From: Tragulus kanchil | Lineage: Eukaryota > Chordata > Mammalia > Artiodactyla > Tragulidae | Reading direction: 5' to 3' | NCBI GenBank assembly: GCA_022376925.1 | Contig: JAIOJX010000004.1 | Coordinates: forward strand, 178,031,501 to 178,095,500 | DNA: 64,000 nucleotides | In this document: piece by piece, positions 11,373-23,274 of the stretch | Numbering within the stretch: position 1 is the first letter of the stretch | How the letters are laid out: every line of letters starts with the position of its first letter | Notes under the pieces: generated by a model | Databases searched by the model: none | The model's input: the letters and a program-made list of their open reading frames with translations, nothing else | Told to the model about the DNA's origin: nothing | Program-made: the position numbers and the translations under genes

Positions 11373-12407
11373 CTTACACTCAACCAGCTGGAATTGATGA
11401 GATCTAAAGCAGTGTTTCTCATACTTTTTCATCTTAGGGTCTCTTTATATTCTTAAAAATTATTAAGGACTTGCAAAAGCTTTTGCTTATGTGGGTTGTA
11501 ATTGACAACATTTACAGGTGGCTCAGTGGTAAAGCATCCACCTGTCAATGCAGGAGACATGGGTTCAATCCCTGAGTCAGGAAGGAAATGGCAACCCACT
11601 CCAACATCCTTGCCTGGGAAATCCCATGAAGAGAGAAGCCTGGCAGGCTATGGTCCGTAGGATCACAAAAAGAGCCAGACACAAACTACATTAAAAATGA
11701 AAACTATGAAAAGTTTAAAATATTTATTCATAAGTATTTATAGAAATAATAAATGATTATGCATCAACATTTTTAAATTAAAAATATTTTAAGGCTAAAA
11801 ATTTAGAGAAAAGTGTCATTTTTTACACTTTTACAAGTATCTTTAATATTTTACTAATAGCAGACAACAGCTATACCTAATATCTGCTTTTGCAGTCAAT
11901 CCTTTGCAGTATCCCATGCCAGGCAGCCTCTGGAAAACTCTACTGAACACTAAGGAATGAGTTTAAAAGGCATGTATCATTTTTAGGTTATTAAACAGTT
12001 GTGATTTCACAGACCCCTTGGAAGGATCTAGATGGGGTAGGGGAGACTGGGAGGGATCCATAGACCATACTTTTGGGAGTCGTTAATTTTAAAAGAGAAA
12101 GAAAATGGTATAAGTAAGGGCTGGGCAGGAAGGAAGTGGGTGGCTTGAGAGTCATAACTTCTAAGTACGCAATGCTCCCCTGTAAAATCCTGGCTACAAC
12201 CAGGCTCACCTCCATTGTGAGCCTCAGAGACAGAAATGGCTGGGCAAGGTAGGGACCAGAAGCTTCCCCCTCACCCTGTGGTGCGTCTGTGCTCACAGAG
12301 GTGGCTCTGCTGCCCCCCATAACATTCCCCGGAGGCCACGTCAGCCTTTCCTCTGGCGCCTGCACTGCGTTCTCCTCCCAGAAGCTGTAAATGGCTCACA
12401 AGAAACT

Positions 12408-14531
12408 GCCTTGCTGGGGCTTCCCAAGGCTGTGTTTACTAACTGCAAAATCATCTCCCTGCTACAGTCTCAGATTCTTCAGACATTTCTTGATCTGGCT
12501 GTCTTAAAAAACACATTTAACATCAGCCCCGTAGCCAGTTTTTCCTTGCCAATAATCATGGGAGTTTGCTACTCCGTTCCCATGCATCTTGTGACTGTAA
12601 AAACAGCTCCTGGAGGCTCATATGTCATGGATCTAGTTGCCACAAACTGAAAACATTTTCTTCATATTTTGTGGCACAAACTAAAGGCATTCTGAATGAG
12701 GTTTGCATACAGTCCATCTCGGGCCAAGAAAGAGGTTCAAATACATGGATAGATGGAGAAACGGGGTGGTTGGCACCGTCACTAAACTGTCTGATCATCA
12801 ACGTTTGATAGTGTATAGCTACAGCAAAATTCTAAGTGAAAAAATAACATTCTAAAATTATCCCACAGTAAGTACAGTTGTTCTTTTCACGCAGCGAGCC
12901 ATAAGTTGTCTGACAGTTGTCTTATAGCTGAGAGAAGCCCAGATGAAAACAAGTTCTTGTTTAATCTTTTCAATTAGAAAATTATATATATATAAAGCAA
13001 TCATGAATCTATATAGTTTTACAGTCTTTTTTTTTTCTTAGTAAACATATTTATTAAGGCCCCTTTACAGAAGAGGATAGACTATTTTGAAGCCAAAGTG
13101 AAACTAAAACTAAAAAGAGATTGCCGCTTCTGAGAATGGTAAACTAGATAATTCAGACCAACTAGCCTATCCTGCAAAGGATGGCCTAGAAAATCTGGAC
13201 AAAATACTAACATTAATCTTCAAGGCACAGGAGCACTAATAAGTTAATTAAGAATTACCATGCACAAAAATGAATTCCAGGTGAACTATGTATGCAGACG
13301 TTAAGGATAAATAGTAAGGCTTTGGAAAATAGTGTGGAATAGGGTTTACACTACCTAGGCACAGGGATGGAGCCCTTAAGCAAGAAACAAAAAGTACCCG
13401 CGGTCAAAAAGTCAGATAAAGGGCTATCCTGGCGGTCCAGTGAGTAAAGAGTCCACCTTGCAGTGCAAAGGCCTTGCTGGGGCTTCCCAAGGCTGTGTTT
13501 ACTAACTGCAAAATCATCTCCCTGCTACAGTCTCAGATTCTTCAGACATTTCTTGATCTGGCTGTCTTAAAAAACACATTTAACATCAGCCCCGTAGCCA
13601 GTTTTTCCTTGCCAATAATCATGGGAGTTTGCTACTCCGTTCCCATGCATCTTGTGACTGTAAAAACAGCTCCTGGAGGCTCATATGTCATGGATCTAGT
13701 TGCCACAAACTGAAAACATTTTCTTCATATTTTGTGGCACAAACTAAAGGCATTCTGAATGAGGTTTGCATACAGTCCATCTCGGGCCAAGAAAGAGGTT
13801 CAAATACATGGATAGATGGAGAAACGGGGTGGTTGGCACCGTCACTAAACTGTCTGATCATCAACGTTTGATAGTGTATAGCTACAGCAAAATTCTAAGT
13901 GAAAAAATAACATTCTAAAATTATCCCACAGTAAGTACAGTTGTTCTTTTCACGCAGCGAGCCATAAGTTGTCTGACAGTTGTCTTATAGCTGAGAGAAG
14001 CCCAGATGAAAACAAGTTCTTGTTTAATCTTTTCAATTAGAAAATTATATATATATAAAGCAATCATGAATCTATATAGTTTTACAGTCTTTTTTTTTTC
14101 TTAGTAAACATATTTATTAAGGCCCCTTTACAGAAGAAGATAGACTGTTTTGAAGCCAAAGTGAAACTAAAACGAAAAAGAGATTGCCGCTTCTGAGAAT
14201 GGTAAACTAGATAATTCAGACCAACTAGCCTATCCTGCAAAGGATGGCCTAGAAAATCTGGACAAAATACTAACATTAATCTTCAAGGCACAGGAGCACT
14301 AATAAGTTAATTAAGAATTACCATGCACAAAAATGAATTCCAGGTGAACTATGTATGCAGACGTTAAGGATAAATAGTAAGGCTTTGGAAAATAGTGTGG
14401 AATAGGGTTTACACTACCTAGGCACAGGGATGGAGCCCTTAAGCAAGAAACAAAAAGTACCCGCGGTCAAAAAGTCAGATAAAGGGCTATCCTGGCGGTC
14501 CAGTGAGTAAAGAGTCCACCTTGCAGTGCAA
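12408..14531. repeat. Tandem duplication 5 (unit 1,063 bp)
   Basis: Copy A 12408-13470, copy B 13471-14531. The junction lies in the head of a SINE that is complete only after copy B. At least three substitutions separate the copies (agaggatagactatt / agaagatagactgtt; actaaaaag / acgaaaaag, about 13074-13112 versus 14137-14175), as two haplotypes might show. The element-free part 12453-13020 (and 13516-14083) holds no recognised gene or repeat. Confidence 0.97.
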
Positions 14532-15750
14532 GGGGCACCAGTTCGATCCCTGGCCCAGGAAAATCCCACATGCTGTGGAGCAGCTGGACTGATGTGTCCA
14601 ATTACAAGCCAACTCTCTAGAGCGCATGTGCCCAGAGCTGGTGCTCGGTAACGAGAGAGGCCACTGCAACGGCAGGCCCACAGAGGCCAAAGAAAAAAGG
14701 TGAATGAAAATAAATAAATAAAAAACCAATAAGAGAGGCCAAAATTAAAAAAAAAAAAAAAGTCAGATAAGCATAATGATATAAAAAGTCAGTTTCTGTT
14801 CACCAAAAGACATCCTCCGGAAAAGGAAAAAGCGGGTCAAATAAAACCAATAAAGGGCTCATATTCAAAATAAAAAGGAGTCCTAACAAGGAAACAGAAG
14901 AAAGATAACAATAGGAACATGGGCAAGAGGCTAAGTGAGACACATCTTCAAATAAACAGACTACACTATCTAAATGGCCAATAAACACAGAAAGAGTTGT
15001 CAAACCTCAATAGTAAGAAAAATACAAAAGAAAACCATAATGGAAAACAAAAAGGAAATGATAATGATACAACACAGTATACCAGAATGGGCAAATCTTA
15101 AAGTTTGATAATAACGAGTGTGGCCAAGAGTATGGAGCAACAGGAACAACCATGTATTATTTGTGTGAACGTATAAATAAACTGTTATATCCTCTTTGGA
15201 ATATAGCCCGGCATTATTCTTCTAAAGTTAAAGACAGACATACCTCATGATCCAGAAATTCCACTCCCAGTGAATGTACCCCAAAGAATTCATGCACAGG
15301 GGCACCAAAAGATACACACAAATATTCAAAGCAGAACTAGGAGAAGAGCCCCCAAGGGAACAACCCAGATACTCTCAACAGTAGAAACGATAAATGCATT
15401 CTGGCATATTCATAAAATGGAATACTCCCAGCAATGAAAATCAAGAAACACCAACCAACCAGAGTAACACGGATGATCTCGCAAACATAATGACCGCATA
15501 CAGAACATGCAGCATGCAACTGTCACAATCAGCCAGGACTACAACGCTTAGAGGTATGTGGATGACAGAAGTAGAAATGAATGAAAAGAAATTCAAAGAG
15601 TGGAACTGGCGTGTCATTAGCAAGCTCACTAAGGACTGCCACCAGTTCTTTGACCTCGGAGGTAGGTGGTGTAAAATAACTAAGCTTTACATTTGTATTT
15701 TATGTACTTTTCTGGTTGTGCAATATATTTCACAATAAAAAAAAGAATGA
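13060..15750 (+). mobile_element. Old L1 (L1M-type), split by a SINE
   Basis: Fragments such as 'ggcctagaaaatctggacaaaatac', 'ttctgttcaccaaaagacatcctccgg' and, downstream, 'catgatccagaaattccactcccag' and 'aatggaatactcccagcaatgaaaatcaag' correspond to L1 ORF2 3' portions and the 3'UTR in sense orientation. The element is interrupted at 14483-14756 by a SINE and partly repeated by duplication 5. It ends near 15740 with an aataaaaaaa run. All frames are decayed. Confidence 0.6.
14483..14756 (+). mobile_element. tRNA-derived SINE with exact TSD, in L1M
   Basis: Flanked by an exact 14-bp target-site duplication aaaaagtcagataa (14469-14482 and 14757-14770). Head 'gggctatcctggcggtccagtg', box B 'gttcgatccctggcc', body 'ctggactgatgtgtccaattac', tail 'ccaataagagaggccaaaatt' followed by poly(A). 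It is a member of the five-copy SINE group of this window. A 5' fragment also occurs at 13420-13468 through duplication 5. Confidence 0.93.
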
Positions 15751-15818
15751 CAGTAAAATAAAAATAAAATAAATACAAAGGAAAAAGTGGAATCCTTGGA
15801 ATAACTTTAAAAATTAGA

Positions 15819-16088
15819 CCACAGGGGCTTCCCTGGTGGTCCAGTGGGTAAGGACACTGCCTTGCAGTGAAAGGGGTGCCAGTTCGATCCCTGGCCTGGG
15901 AAGATCCTACATGCTGTGGAGCGGCTGGACTGACATGTCCAACTACCAAGCTGGAGCTCTGCAGCGCATGAGCCCAGAGCCGGTGCTCTGTGATGAGAGA
16001 GGCCACTGTGATGGGAGGCCCACACAGGCCAAAGAACAAAGATAAAGAAATGAAAGATCAATAGAAGCGGCCAAAAAAAAAAAAAAAA
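15819..16088 (+). mobile_element. tRNA-derived SINE with TSD
   Basis: Head 'ggggcttccctggtggtccagtggg', box B 'gttcgatccctggcc', body 'ctggactgacatgtccaactac', tail 'agatcaatagaagcggcc' then a long poly(A). A 10-bp target-site duplication aaaaattaga lies at 15809-15818 and 16089-16098; its A-rich left side overlaps the tail, so the exact end is ambiguous. Confidence 0.88.
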
Positions 16089-16387
16089 AAAAATTAGATG
16101 GCAGAACCCAAACGCCTTGGCTGGTATCCCAGCCTTTCATTATCCAGCCCTGTCTTTCTAGTTTCATCTCTTGCCACCCATCTTTCTTCACAAGTAGTAT
16201 GAGGAGTCTGCCACACTCATTCTCAACTCTGAGCTTTCTTTACCCTTACTTCTGATACTTCTTTGTCTAGAAAATCATGGAGACAAGACCCAGTCATCAT
16301 TGTGCCAGACTAAATACAAATATTCAAGACACAGCCTGGATGGCATGTCCAATGAGAAAGCATTTCAGGAGACACAGATTCTAGGGC

Positions 16388-16765
16388 CACAGTGATTGGT
16401 TCAAATTCCAGATCTGCCATTTATTGGGTGTGTTGCTGTCATTCAGTCACTAAATTGTGCTCTTTGTGACCCCATGGACTGCAGCACTCCAGGCTTCCCT
16501 GTACTCCACTATCTCCTGGAGTTTGCTCAAGTTCATGTCCATTGAGTCAGTGATGCTATTTAATCATCTCATCCTCTGCCACCCTGGGCATGTGACCTTG
16601 GTCAATTTATCAACCTCAATTTTGTAGATTCTTCATCTGTAAAAAATACAACTTGCCTCACTGGGTTCATGTAATGATTAAAGGAGCAAATACATGCCAA
16701 GGGTTTAGAACATGCTTGGGCGAGAGTAAACACTTGGTGTTAGCTATTATTATCTAGCTATTATT
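16388..16765 (+). mobile_element. MIR split by a BovB-derived insertion
   Basis: A MIR core reads 'ggttcaaattccagatctgccatttattgggtgtg' (16398-16432) and resumes at about 16588 with 'gcatgtgaccttggtcaatttatcaacctcaatttt...cttcatctgtaaaa', ending near 16765. The gap is filled by a BovB-derived unit. Duplicate at about 17474-17851. Confidence 0.8.
16432..16582 (-). mobile_element. BovB-derived SINE-like unit
   Basis: The minus-strand complement matches the BovB 3' end ('gagtcagtgatgctatttaa', 'catggactgcagcactccagg', 'cagtcactaaattgtg' on the plus strand). It lies inside a MIR, so it is the later insertion. No clear target-site duplication found. Duplicate at about 17518-17668. Confidence 0.8.
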
Positions 16766-18001
16766 GGTAGTTATTATTAATATCAAGTATTATTATTAAC
16801 TATGTATTAAATATCCCTATCAATAAGGTAATCTCCCCTCCATACCCCCAAACTCCTCCAGATTAGCTATTCTTCTTCTGGGTCCCCATGGCTTAGTATT
16901 ACAGCTTATTTTAGCTCCAAAATCACTGCAGATGGTGACTATAGCCAGGAAATTAAAAGACACTTGCTCCTTGGAAGGAAACTATGACAAACCTAGACAG
17001 CATATTAAAAAAAGAGACATCCCTTTGCCAACAAAGGTCCTCACAGTCAAAACTACAGTTTTTCCAATAGTCATGTACGGGGGTGAGAGTTGGACCATAA
17101 AGAAGGCTGAGTGCAAGAATTGACGTTTTTGAATTGTGGTGCTGGAGAAGACTCCTGAGAATCCCTTGGACTGCAAGGAGATAATCAATCTTAAAGAACC
17201 AAACGCCTTGGTTTCCAGCCTTTCATTATCCAGCCCTGTCTTTCTAGTTTCATCTCTTGCCACCCATCTTTCTTCACAAGTAGTATGAGGAGTCTGCCAC
17301 ACTCATTCTCAACTCTGAGCTTTCTTTACCCTTACTTCTGATACTTCTTTGTCTAGAAAATCATGGAGACAAGACCCAGTCATCATTGTGCCAGACTAAA
17401 TACAAATATTCAAGACACAGCCTGGATGGCATGTCCAATGAGAAAGCATTTCAGGAGACACAGATTCTAGGGCCACAGTGATTGGTTCAAATTCCAGATC
17501 TGCCATTTATTGGGTGTGTTGCTGTCATTCAGTCACTAAATTGTGCTCTTTGTGACCCCATGGACTGCAGCACTCCAGGCTTCCCTGTACTCCACTATCT
17601 CCTGGAGTTTGCTCAAGTTCATGTCCATTGAGTCAGTGATGCTATTTAATCATCTCATCCTCTGCCACCCTGGGCATGTGACCTTGGTCAATTTATCAAC
17701 CTCAATTTTGTAGATTCTTCATCTGTAAAAAATACAACTTGCCTCACTGGGTTCATGTAATGATTAAAGGAGCAAATACATGCCAAGGGTTTAGAACATG
17801 CTTGGGCGAGAGTAAACACTTGGTGTTAGCTATTATTATCTAGCTATTATTGGTAGTTATTATTAATATCAAGTATTATTATTAACTATGTATTAAATAT
17901 CCCTATCAATAAGGTAATCTCCCCTCCATACCCCCAAACTCCTCCAGATTAGCTATTCTTCTTCTGGGTCCCCATGGCTTAGTATTACAGCTTATTTTAG
18001 C

Positions 18002-18576
18002 TCCAAAATCACTGCAGATGGTGACTATAGCCAGGAAATTAAAAGACACTTGCTCCTTGGAAGGAAACTATGACAAACCTAGACAGCATATTAAAAAAAG
18101 AGACATCCCTTTGCCAACAAAGGTCCTCACAGTCAAAACTACAGTTTTTCCAATAGTCATGTACGGGGGTGAGAGTTGGACCATAAAGAAGGCTGAGTGC
18201 CGAAGAATTGACGTTTTTGAATTGTGGTGCTGGAGAAGACTCCTGAGAATCCCTTGGACTGCAAGGAGATAATCAATCTTAAAGGAAATCAATCCTGAAT
18301 ATTCAATGGAAGGACTGATGCTGATGCTGAAGCAAATACTTTGACTACCCAATGCAAAGAGCGAACTCATTGGAAAAGACTCTGATGCTGGGAAGATCAA
18401 AAGCAAAAGGAGAAGGGGGCGACAGATGATGAGATAATTAGACAGCATCACTGACTCAAGAGACATGAATCTGAGCAAACTCTGGGAGACAGTAGAGGAT
18501 AGAGAAGCTGGGCCTGATGCAGTCCATGGGGTCACAGAGAGTCAGACATGACTGAGTGACTGAATAGCAACAACAA
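18002..18576 (+). mobile_element. BovB (RTE) LINE 3' end
   Basis: Sense BovB. The frame at 18018-18272 reads the C-terminal reverse-transcriptase region (KVLTVKTTVFPIVMYGGE, ESWTIKKAECRRIDVFELWC), followed by decayed C-terminal codons and the canonical 3' end 'gtcagacatgactgagtgactgaatagcaacaa'. Strongly 5'-truncated, so not autonomous. A shorter duplicate lies at 16916-17195, cut by the duplication junction. The minus-strand open frame of 155 aa here is antisense shadow. Confidence 0.9.
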
Positions 18577-19170
18577 TTATTACAATTATTACCAATACAT
18601 TCTGATAAACCCCCATCCCTCAAAGCCCCTACAGATTGGCTATTCTTCCTCTGGGTTCCCATGGCTCAGAATTATGGCTTATTTTCCTTTATACAGCCCT
18701 TAGGGATAGTTACTTCTTTGAGAGCAGAAACTTAAGTCTTTGACATCTCAATCCCCAACATCTAGCACACTGCCTGAAAACGTAGCAGATGAAGTGAACC
18801 TCTGTGGAATGAATAAGCTACAAAGATTACAAACATGGATCTTTATCACATATAAGAGTAGTCCTTCCATGATGCCCTATTCTGCAGGAACAATACAAAC
18901 TGGAATCATCATCTTGATGAGATTTCTATAGCAATTACCTCAGAATATGGATGGAGACTCCCTCTGTAGTAACAAAGGAGAGACAAGTAATAATACTTGT
19001 CCTATGTACCTGTTTTAAGGCTACTGTGAGACTCAAATTATAATGACTATGAAAACATTTCTTTTAAGTGTGAAGCTCTACCAAATGAATTTTTATCACC
19101 TTAATAAAACAACTGAATTCTTGTTGAATTGCAAGCCTGGAAAGAGATTTAAGAGATAATAAGGAATTTA
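18577..19170. other. Unrecognised sequence with MIR/L2-like 3' motifs
   Basis: The stretch 18700-18800 ('gagagcagaaacttaagtctttgacatctcaatccccaacatctagcacactgcctgaa') resembles the 3' end shared by L2 and MIR-type repeats. The rest is unassigned; 18600-18660 partly echoes 16830-16895 ('ccccatggcttagtattac...'), suggesting a small diverged repeat. Confidence 0.4.
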
Positions 19171-19502
19171 GGGCTTCCCTGGTGGTCCGGTGGGTAACAA
19201 ATCCACCTTGCAGTGCAGGGGGCGTCGGTTTGATCCCTGGCCTGGGAGGATCCCACGTGCCGCGGAGCAGCTGGACTAATGTGTCCAATTACCGAGCCGG
19301 AGCTCTGGGCCACATGCGCCTGGAGCCCGCACTCTGCGACGACAGAGGCCACCGCGATGGGAGGCCCACAGGGGCCGAAGAACAAAGACGGATGAAAACA
19401 GAGAAATGAAAGACCAATAGAAGTGGCCCGCCCATCCCCCTCCCTCCCTACCTCACACCCTCAAAAAGATAAATAAATAAAATAAATGTTTAAAAAAAAA
19501 AA
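19171..19502 (+). mobile_element. tRNA-derived SINE, CpG-rich copy
   Basis: Head 'gggcttccctggtggtccggtggg', box B 'gtttgatccctggcc', body 'ctggactaatgtgtccaattac', tail 'agaccaatagaagtggcc', then a C-rich and A-rich end. It keeps many CpG dinucleotides (about 19220-19380), consistent with a comparatively young insertion. Same group as the copies at 1108, 14483, 15819 and 23564. Confidence 0.88.
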
Positions 19503-19504
19503 AG

Positions 19505-19747
19505 ATTACAACTAAATGAAATGTTCACAAAAGGCAAATCTGCAGAGACAAAGTAAACGGTGGCTGCGAAGGAATGGGAGCTGGGACACTGACTGACAGT
19601 GAGTGGGCACAAAGGTCTCTCTGCACTGATGGAAATGTTCTAAAATTGAGTTGTGATGATGATGACCCAACCGTGGAAGTTTTCCAGAAATGTTTTAATT
19701 TTACACCTAAAATAGGAGAATGTATGGCCCTGTAAATTATGCCAGAA
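19505..19747 (+). mobile_element. Old L1 3' end (L1M-type)
   Basis: Text such as 'ggaaatgttctaaaattgagttgtgatgatg' and 'ttttaattttacacctaaaataggagaatgtatggccctgtaaatta' matches the usual end of L1M elements ('gaaatgttctggaattagtgatgatgg ... ggtgaattttatggtatgtgaatta'). Part is duplicated at 20676-20826. Confidence 0.65.
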
Positions 19748-19755
19748 TGAAGTAG

Positions 19756-20055
19756 GTTTTTTTGTTTGTTTGTTTTATAATTTTTATTTATTTATTTTTA
19801 TTTTTTGACTGCATTTAGTCTTTGTTGCGCACGAATTTTCTCTAGTTGCAGTGCACCGGCTTCTCATTGCAATGACTTCTTTTGTTGTGAAGCATGGGCT
19901 CTAAGGCTTAGGGCCTCAGTAGTTGTGGCTCCAGCCCTCTGGAGCACAAGCTAAGTTGCTCTGAGGCATGTGGAATCTTCCCGGACCAAGGATTGAACCT
20001 GTGTCCCCTGCATTGACAGGCAGATTCTTAATCCACTGAGCCACCAGGGAAGTCC
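19756..20055 (-). mobile_element. CHR-type SINE with TSD
   Basis: Minus orientation: complement of head 'ggacttccctggtggctcagtgg' at the right and an A-tail complement at the left. Target-site duplication tgaagtag (plus a t-run) at 19748-19755 and 20056-20063. Duplicate at 20835-21132. Confidence 0.85.
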
Positions 20056-20130
20056 TGAAGTAGTTTTTAAAAAACACAAATACTTATTAGCATTCTTTTA
20101 CAGCGAGTTAAAATTCCAGTCCTCATTCCA

Positions 20131-20441
20131 GTAGTTCTCAAACCAGTCAACCCTAAAGGAAATCAGCCCTGAATATTCACTGGAAGGACTGACCCTGAAG
20201 CTGAAGCTCCCTTACTTCTGGATACTGATGAGAAGAGATGACTCACTGGAAAAGACCCCGATGCTGGGGAAGACTGAAGGCAAAAGGAGAAGGGGGCAGC
20301 AGAGAACGAGATGGTTAGATAGCATCGCTGACTCAATGGACATGAATCTGAGCAGACTCTGGAAGACAGTGGAGGACAGAGGAGCATGATGGGCTGCAGC
20401 TCATCGGTCTGCAAAGAGTCAGACATGACTTAGCGACAACA
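20131..20441 (+). mobile_element. BovB LINE 3' end fragment
   Basis: Sense BovB 3' text: 'accagtcaaccctaaaggaaatcagccctgaatattc', 'aaaaggagaagggggcagcagag', ending 'agagtcagacatgacttagcgacaaca'. Duplicate at 21208-21518. Too short to encode anything. Confidence 0.88.
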
Positions 20442-21744
20442 GAATTCCCACATCTTTAAAATCTTACCTATACATGGAAACAAATAACAAGAAAAACCAG
20501 CTTTTAAAAATTAAAAAATAAAAATACATCATGTACTAAATATCTTAAAAATCCAAAGCATCATCTCTGTATTTATTTTCCAATTCAGGAGCAACAAATA
20601 ATGATCTTGATAAACAGGCTTTCACTGTCATTTGTTTGTTTCATCTCACCTGTACACACATATACTCTGACTGAACAGTGAGTGGGCACAAAGGTCTCTC
20701 TGCACTGATGGAAATGTTCTAAAATTGAGTTGTGATGATGATGACCCAACCGTGGAAGTTTTCCAGAAATGTTTTAATTTTACACCTAAAATAGGAGAAT
20801 GTATGGCCCTGTAAATTATGCCAGAATGAAGTAGGTTTTTGTTTGTTTGTTTTATAATTTTTATTTATTTATTTTTATTTTTTGACTGCATTTAGTCTTT
20901 GTTGCGCACGAATTTTCTCTAGTTGCAGTGCACCGGCTTCTCATTGCAATGACTTCTTTTGTTGTGAAGCATGGGCTCTAAGGCTTAGGGCCTCAGTAGT
21001 TGTGGCTCCAGCCCTCTGGAGCACAAGCTAAGTTGCTCTGAGGCATGTGGAATCTTCCCGGACCAAGGATTGAACCTGTGTCCCCTGCATTGACAGGCAG
21101 ATTCTTAATCCACTGAGCCACCAGGGAAGTCCTGAAGTAGTTTTTAAAAAACACAAATACTTATTAGCATTCTTTTACAGCGAGTTAAAATTCCAGTCCT
21201 CATTCCAGTAGTTCTCAAACCAGTCAACCCTAAAGGAAATCAGCCCTGAATATTCACTGGAAGGACTGACCCTGAAGCTGAAGCTCCCTTACTTCTGGAT
21301 ACTGATGAGAAGAGATGACTCACTGGAAAAGACCCCGATGCTGGGGAAGACTGAAGGCAAAAGGAGAAGGGGGCAGCAGAGAACGAGATGGTTAGATAGC
21401 ATCGCTGACTCAATGGACATGAATCTGAGCAGACTCTGGAAGACAGTGGAGGACAGAGGAGCATGATGGGCTGCAGCTCATCGGTCTGCAAAGAGTCAGA
21501 CATGACTTAGCGACAACAGAATTCCCACATCTTTAAAATCTTACCTATACATGGAAACAAATAACAAGAAAAACCAGCTTTTAAAAATTAAAAAATAAAA
21601 ATACATCATGTACTAAATATCTTAAAAATCCAAAGCATCATCTCTGTATTTATTTTCCAATTCAGGAGCAACAAATAATGATCTTGATAAACAGGCTTTC
21701 ACTGTCATTTGTTTGTTTCATCTCACCTGTACACACATATACTC

Positions 21745-22496
21745 GGCAAATATAAATAAATTAAATAAATAAATATACATATAATTGCAAATATAAATAC
21801 TTGGCATAATGCCTCTCCATTTTTATGGCCAAACAGGAAGCACAACAAAAAGTAAATATAGAAAGAAAACATAGTATATAATAAGATTTTAAAAATGATA
21901 ATATACATACAATAAACAGGATTTCTAAATAGGGTTAACAACTAGCCCTTTACTTCAGACTGAATTCTACAAGTCCTAAAATGCAATCCAAATCAGTTCG
22001 CTGAACTGAAATTGTTAAATAGGATATTGCTTAAAGTAGGTCACTGGCACAGGCCTGAAAGTATTTGGCAATACAGAGATCTACTTGCAAAGTCACTTGT
22101 CATAAAGAGATCTGACTTAGACACAACAGGAGAAAACCACACTGATTGGGTGTCAACTGTAAGCTGTATTTTATTTAAATATCATTTTAGATATATCGCA
22201 CTGCAGATTCTTGAATAGGGAAATGACAAGATGAAAGAAGTGTTTTTGAAGAGTAAATCTGGTGGCAATGTTGAGAAGATGTCTCTTTTGCTTCCTGATC
22301 CTTTGTCTCTAATATCTACTTAGTGTTCATCTTTCTTTTGAAATGTGATGCAGGTTAATTCCTTTCTCTTCACGTCTACTCTGACCATTATACTCCTAAT
22401 TGCATCAGGAGCTGTTAAAGGAGAAGAAAACTGGAAAAAGAAGCCAAAAACTAGAAGCTGTTAAAATAATCTAGACAGAAATTAAGAGGACTTGAT
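21745..22496. other. AT-rich unrecognised sequence
   Basis: No family or gene recognised. AT-rich with 'aataaataaat' runs near 21755-21790. Confidence 0.35.
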
Positions 22497-22499
22497 CTT

Positions 22500-22692
22500 A
22501 AGCAGTAGTTCTCAAAGTGAGGTCCCCCCCAAATCCAATAGCAGCAGCAGCACTGGAGAACTTGACAGAAATGTAACTTCAGGCTTTACTCAAACCTACT
22601 GAATCAGAAACTCTCTGGGCACAGCCAGTAATTTGTGTTTTTAAGGAGGCTTCCATGTGGTTCTGATGGAGGCTAAATTTTGAGAACTAGTG
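22500..22692 (+). mobile_element. MER5A-like hAT-Charlie element
   Basis: Terminal text 'agtagttctcaaagtgaggtcc' at the left and '...gctaaattttgagaactagtgg' at the right form the inverted ends of MER5-type elements. The interior 'ctgaatcagaaactctctggg...cagccagtaatttgtgttttt' is the recognisable MER5 core. A non-autonomous, long-inactive DNA transposon. Confidence 0.85.
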
Positions 22693-23274
22693 GTTTGGAA
22701 AGAAGCAGAGAGGAAGGAATAGGCCAAGATGCGGAGAGAATTTGGGAATCTGGTAAGACTTTCTGTCACAATGTCCCTCCAACCCAACCTACCCAAGAAG
22801 AACTCTTTCCAAATCTGCTTTTCCAAGTGTTATTCATTTCTGCTATCACAATCCTCTATGCTGGTTACGTTCAATCTCCCTTCCCACCAGTGCTCAACCA
22901 ATATACTAATCTTGTTGACTCCGTGGTCAAAGCACTTGTCAATCAAAGAGAAAAGAAATGTACCATATAAGGGAAATTATGATTAAAAGGACTTCTCAAA
23001 TCAGTGAAGAAAAGAAGTTATTCAATCAAGGATTTTCAAATAACTAGCTGGGCACTGCAGGAGTAGAGAGTGGAAAGCTATTTTCCTTTCATCAGTTCTG
23101 AGATACCTATTTTTTTCTTTACACGTTAACTCTGAAATCCAGACAGGTTTTATAATTAATGCAATCTTGTATCTTATATTTAACTGATAGTATTCTTTCT
23201 TCCTTACTGGAGCATAAAATAATGATATGTCTTACAGCTGATGGCATCATAAATTCAATAAAATATGGTACTTT

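Larger units (their letters stand above)
10302..12452. repeat. Tandem duplication 4 (unit ~1,082 bp)
   Basis: Copy A 10302-11372, filler about 11373-11383, copy B 11384-12452. The end of copy A is noisy (aagggctgttttttactaactgt versus aaggctgtgtttactaactgc). A few base and A/T-run differences are seen, such as at 11690-11830 versus 10610-10740. The unit carries a hAT-like element split by a Bov-tA. The last 45 bp of copy B start duplication 5. Confidence 0.97.
16104..18284. repeat. Tandem duplication 6 (unit ~1,088 bp)
   Basis: Copy A 16104-17195, copy B 17196-18284. Differences cluster at both ends of the unit: ccaaacgccttggctggtatcccagcc versus ccaaacgccttggtttccagcc at the start, and a missing 'cg' near the end of copy A (17115 versus 18200). 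The right border cuts a BovB fragment that continues only after copy B. Confidence 0.97.
19591..21744. repeat. Tandem duplication 7 (unit ~1,077 bp)
   Basis: Copy A 19591-20667, copy B 20669-21744. The junction shows 'gactga' alignment with one extra base. The unit contains the L1M end, a minus CHR SINE and a BovB 3' end. Small T-run differences at 19757-19770 versus 20836-20846. Confidence 0.97.

Noticed and set aside
18068..18535. 155-aa minus-strand frame
   Set aside because: Antisense shadow of the BovB fragment at 18002-18576.
19171..19240. tRNA gene with A and B boxes
   Set aside because: tRNA-Glu-like head of a SINE; no complete cloverleaf, and the sequence runs straight into the SINE body and A-tail. 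The same applies to all other tRNA-like heads here.
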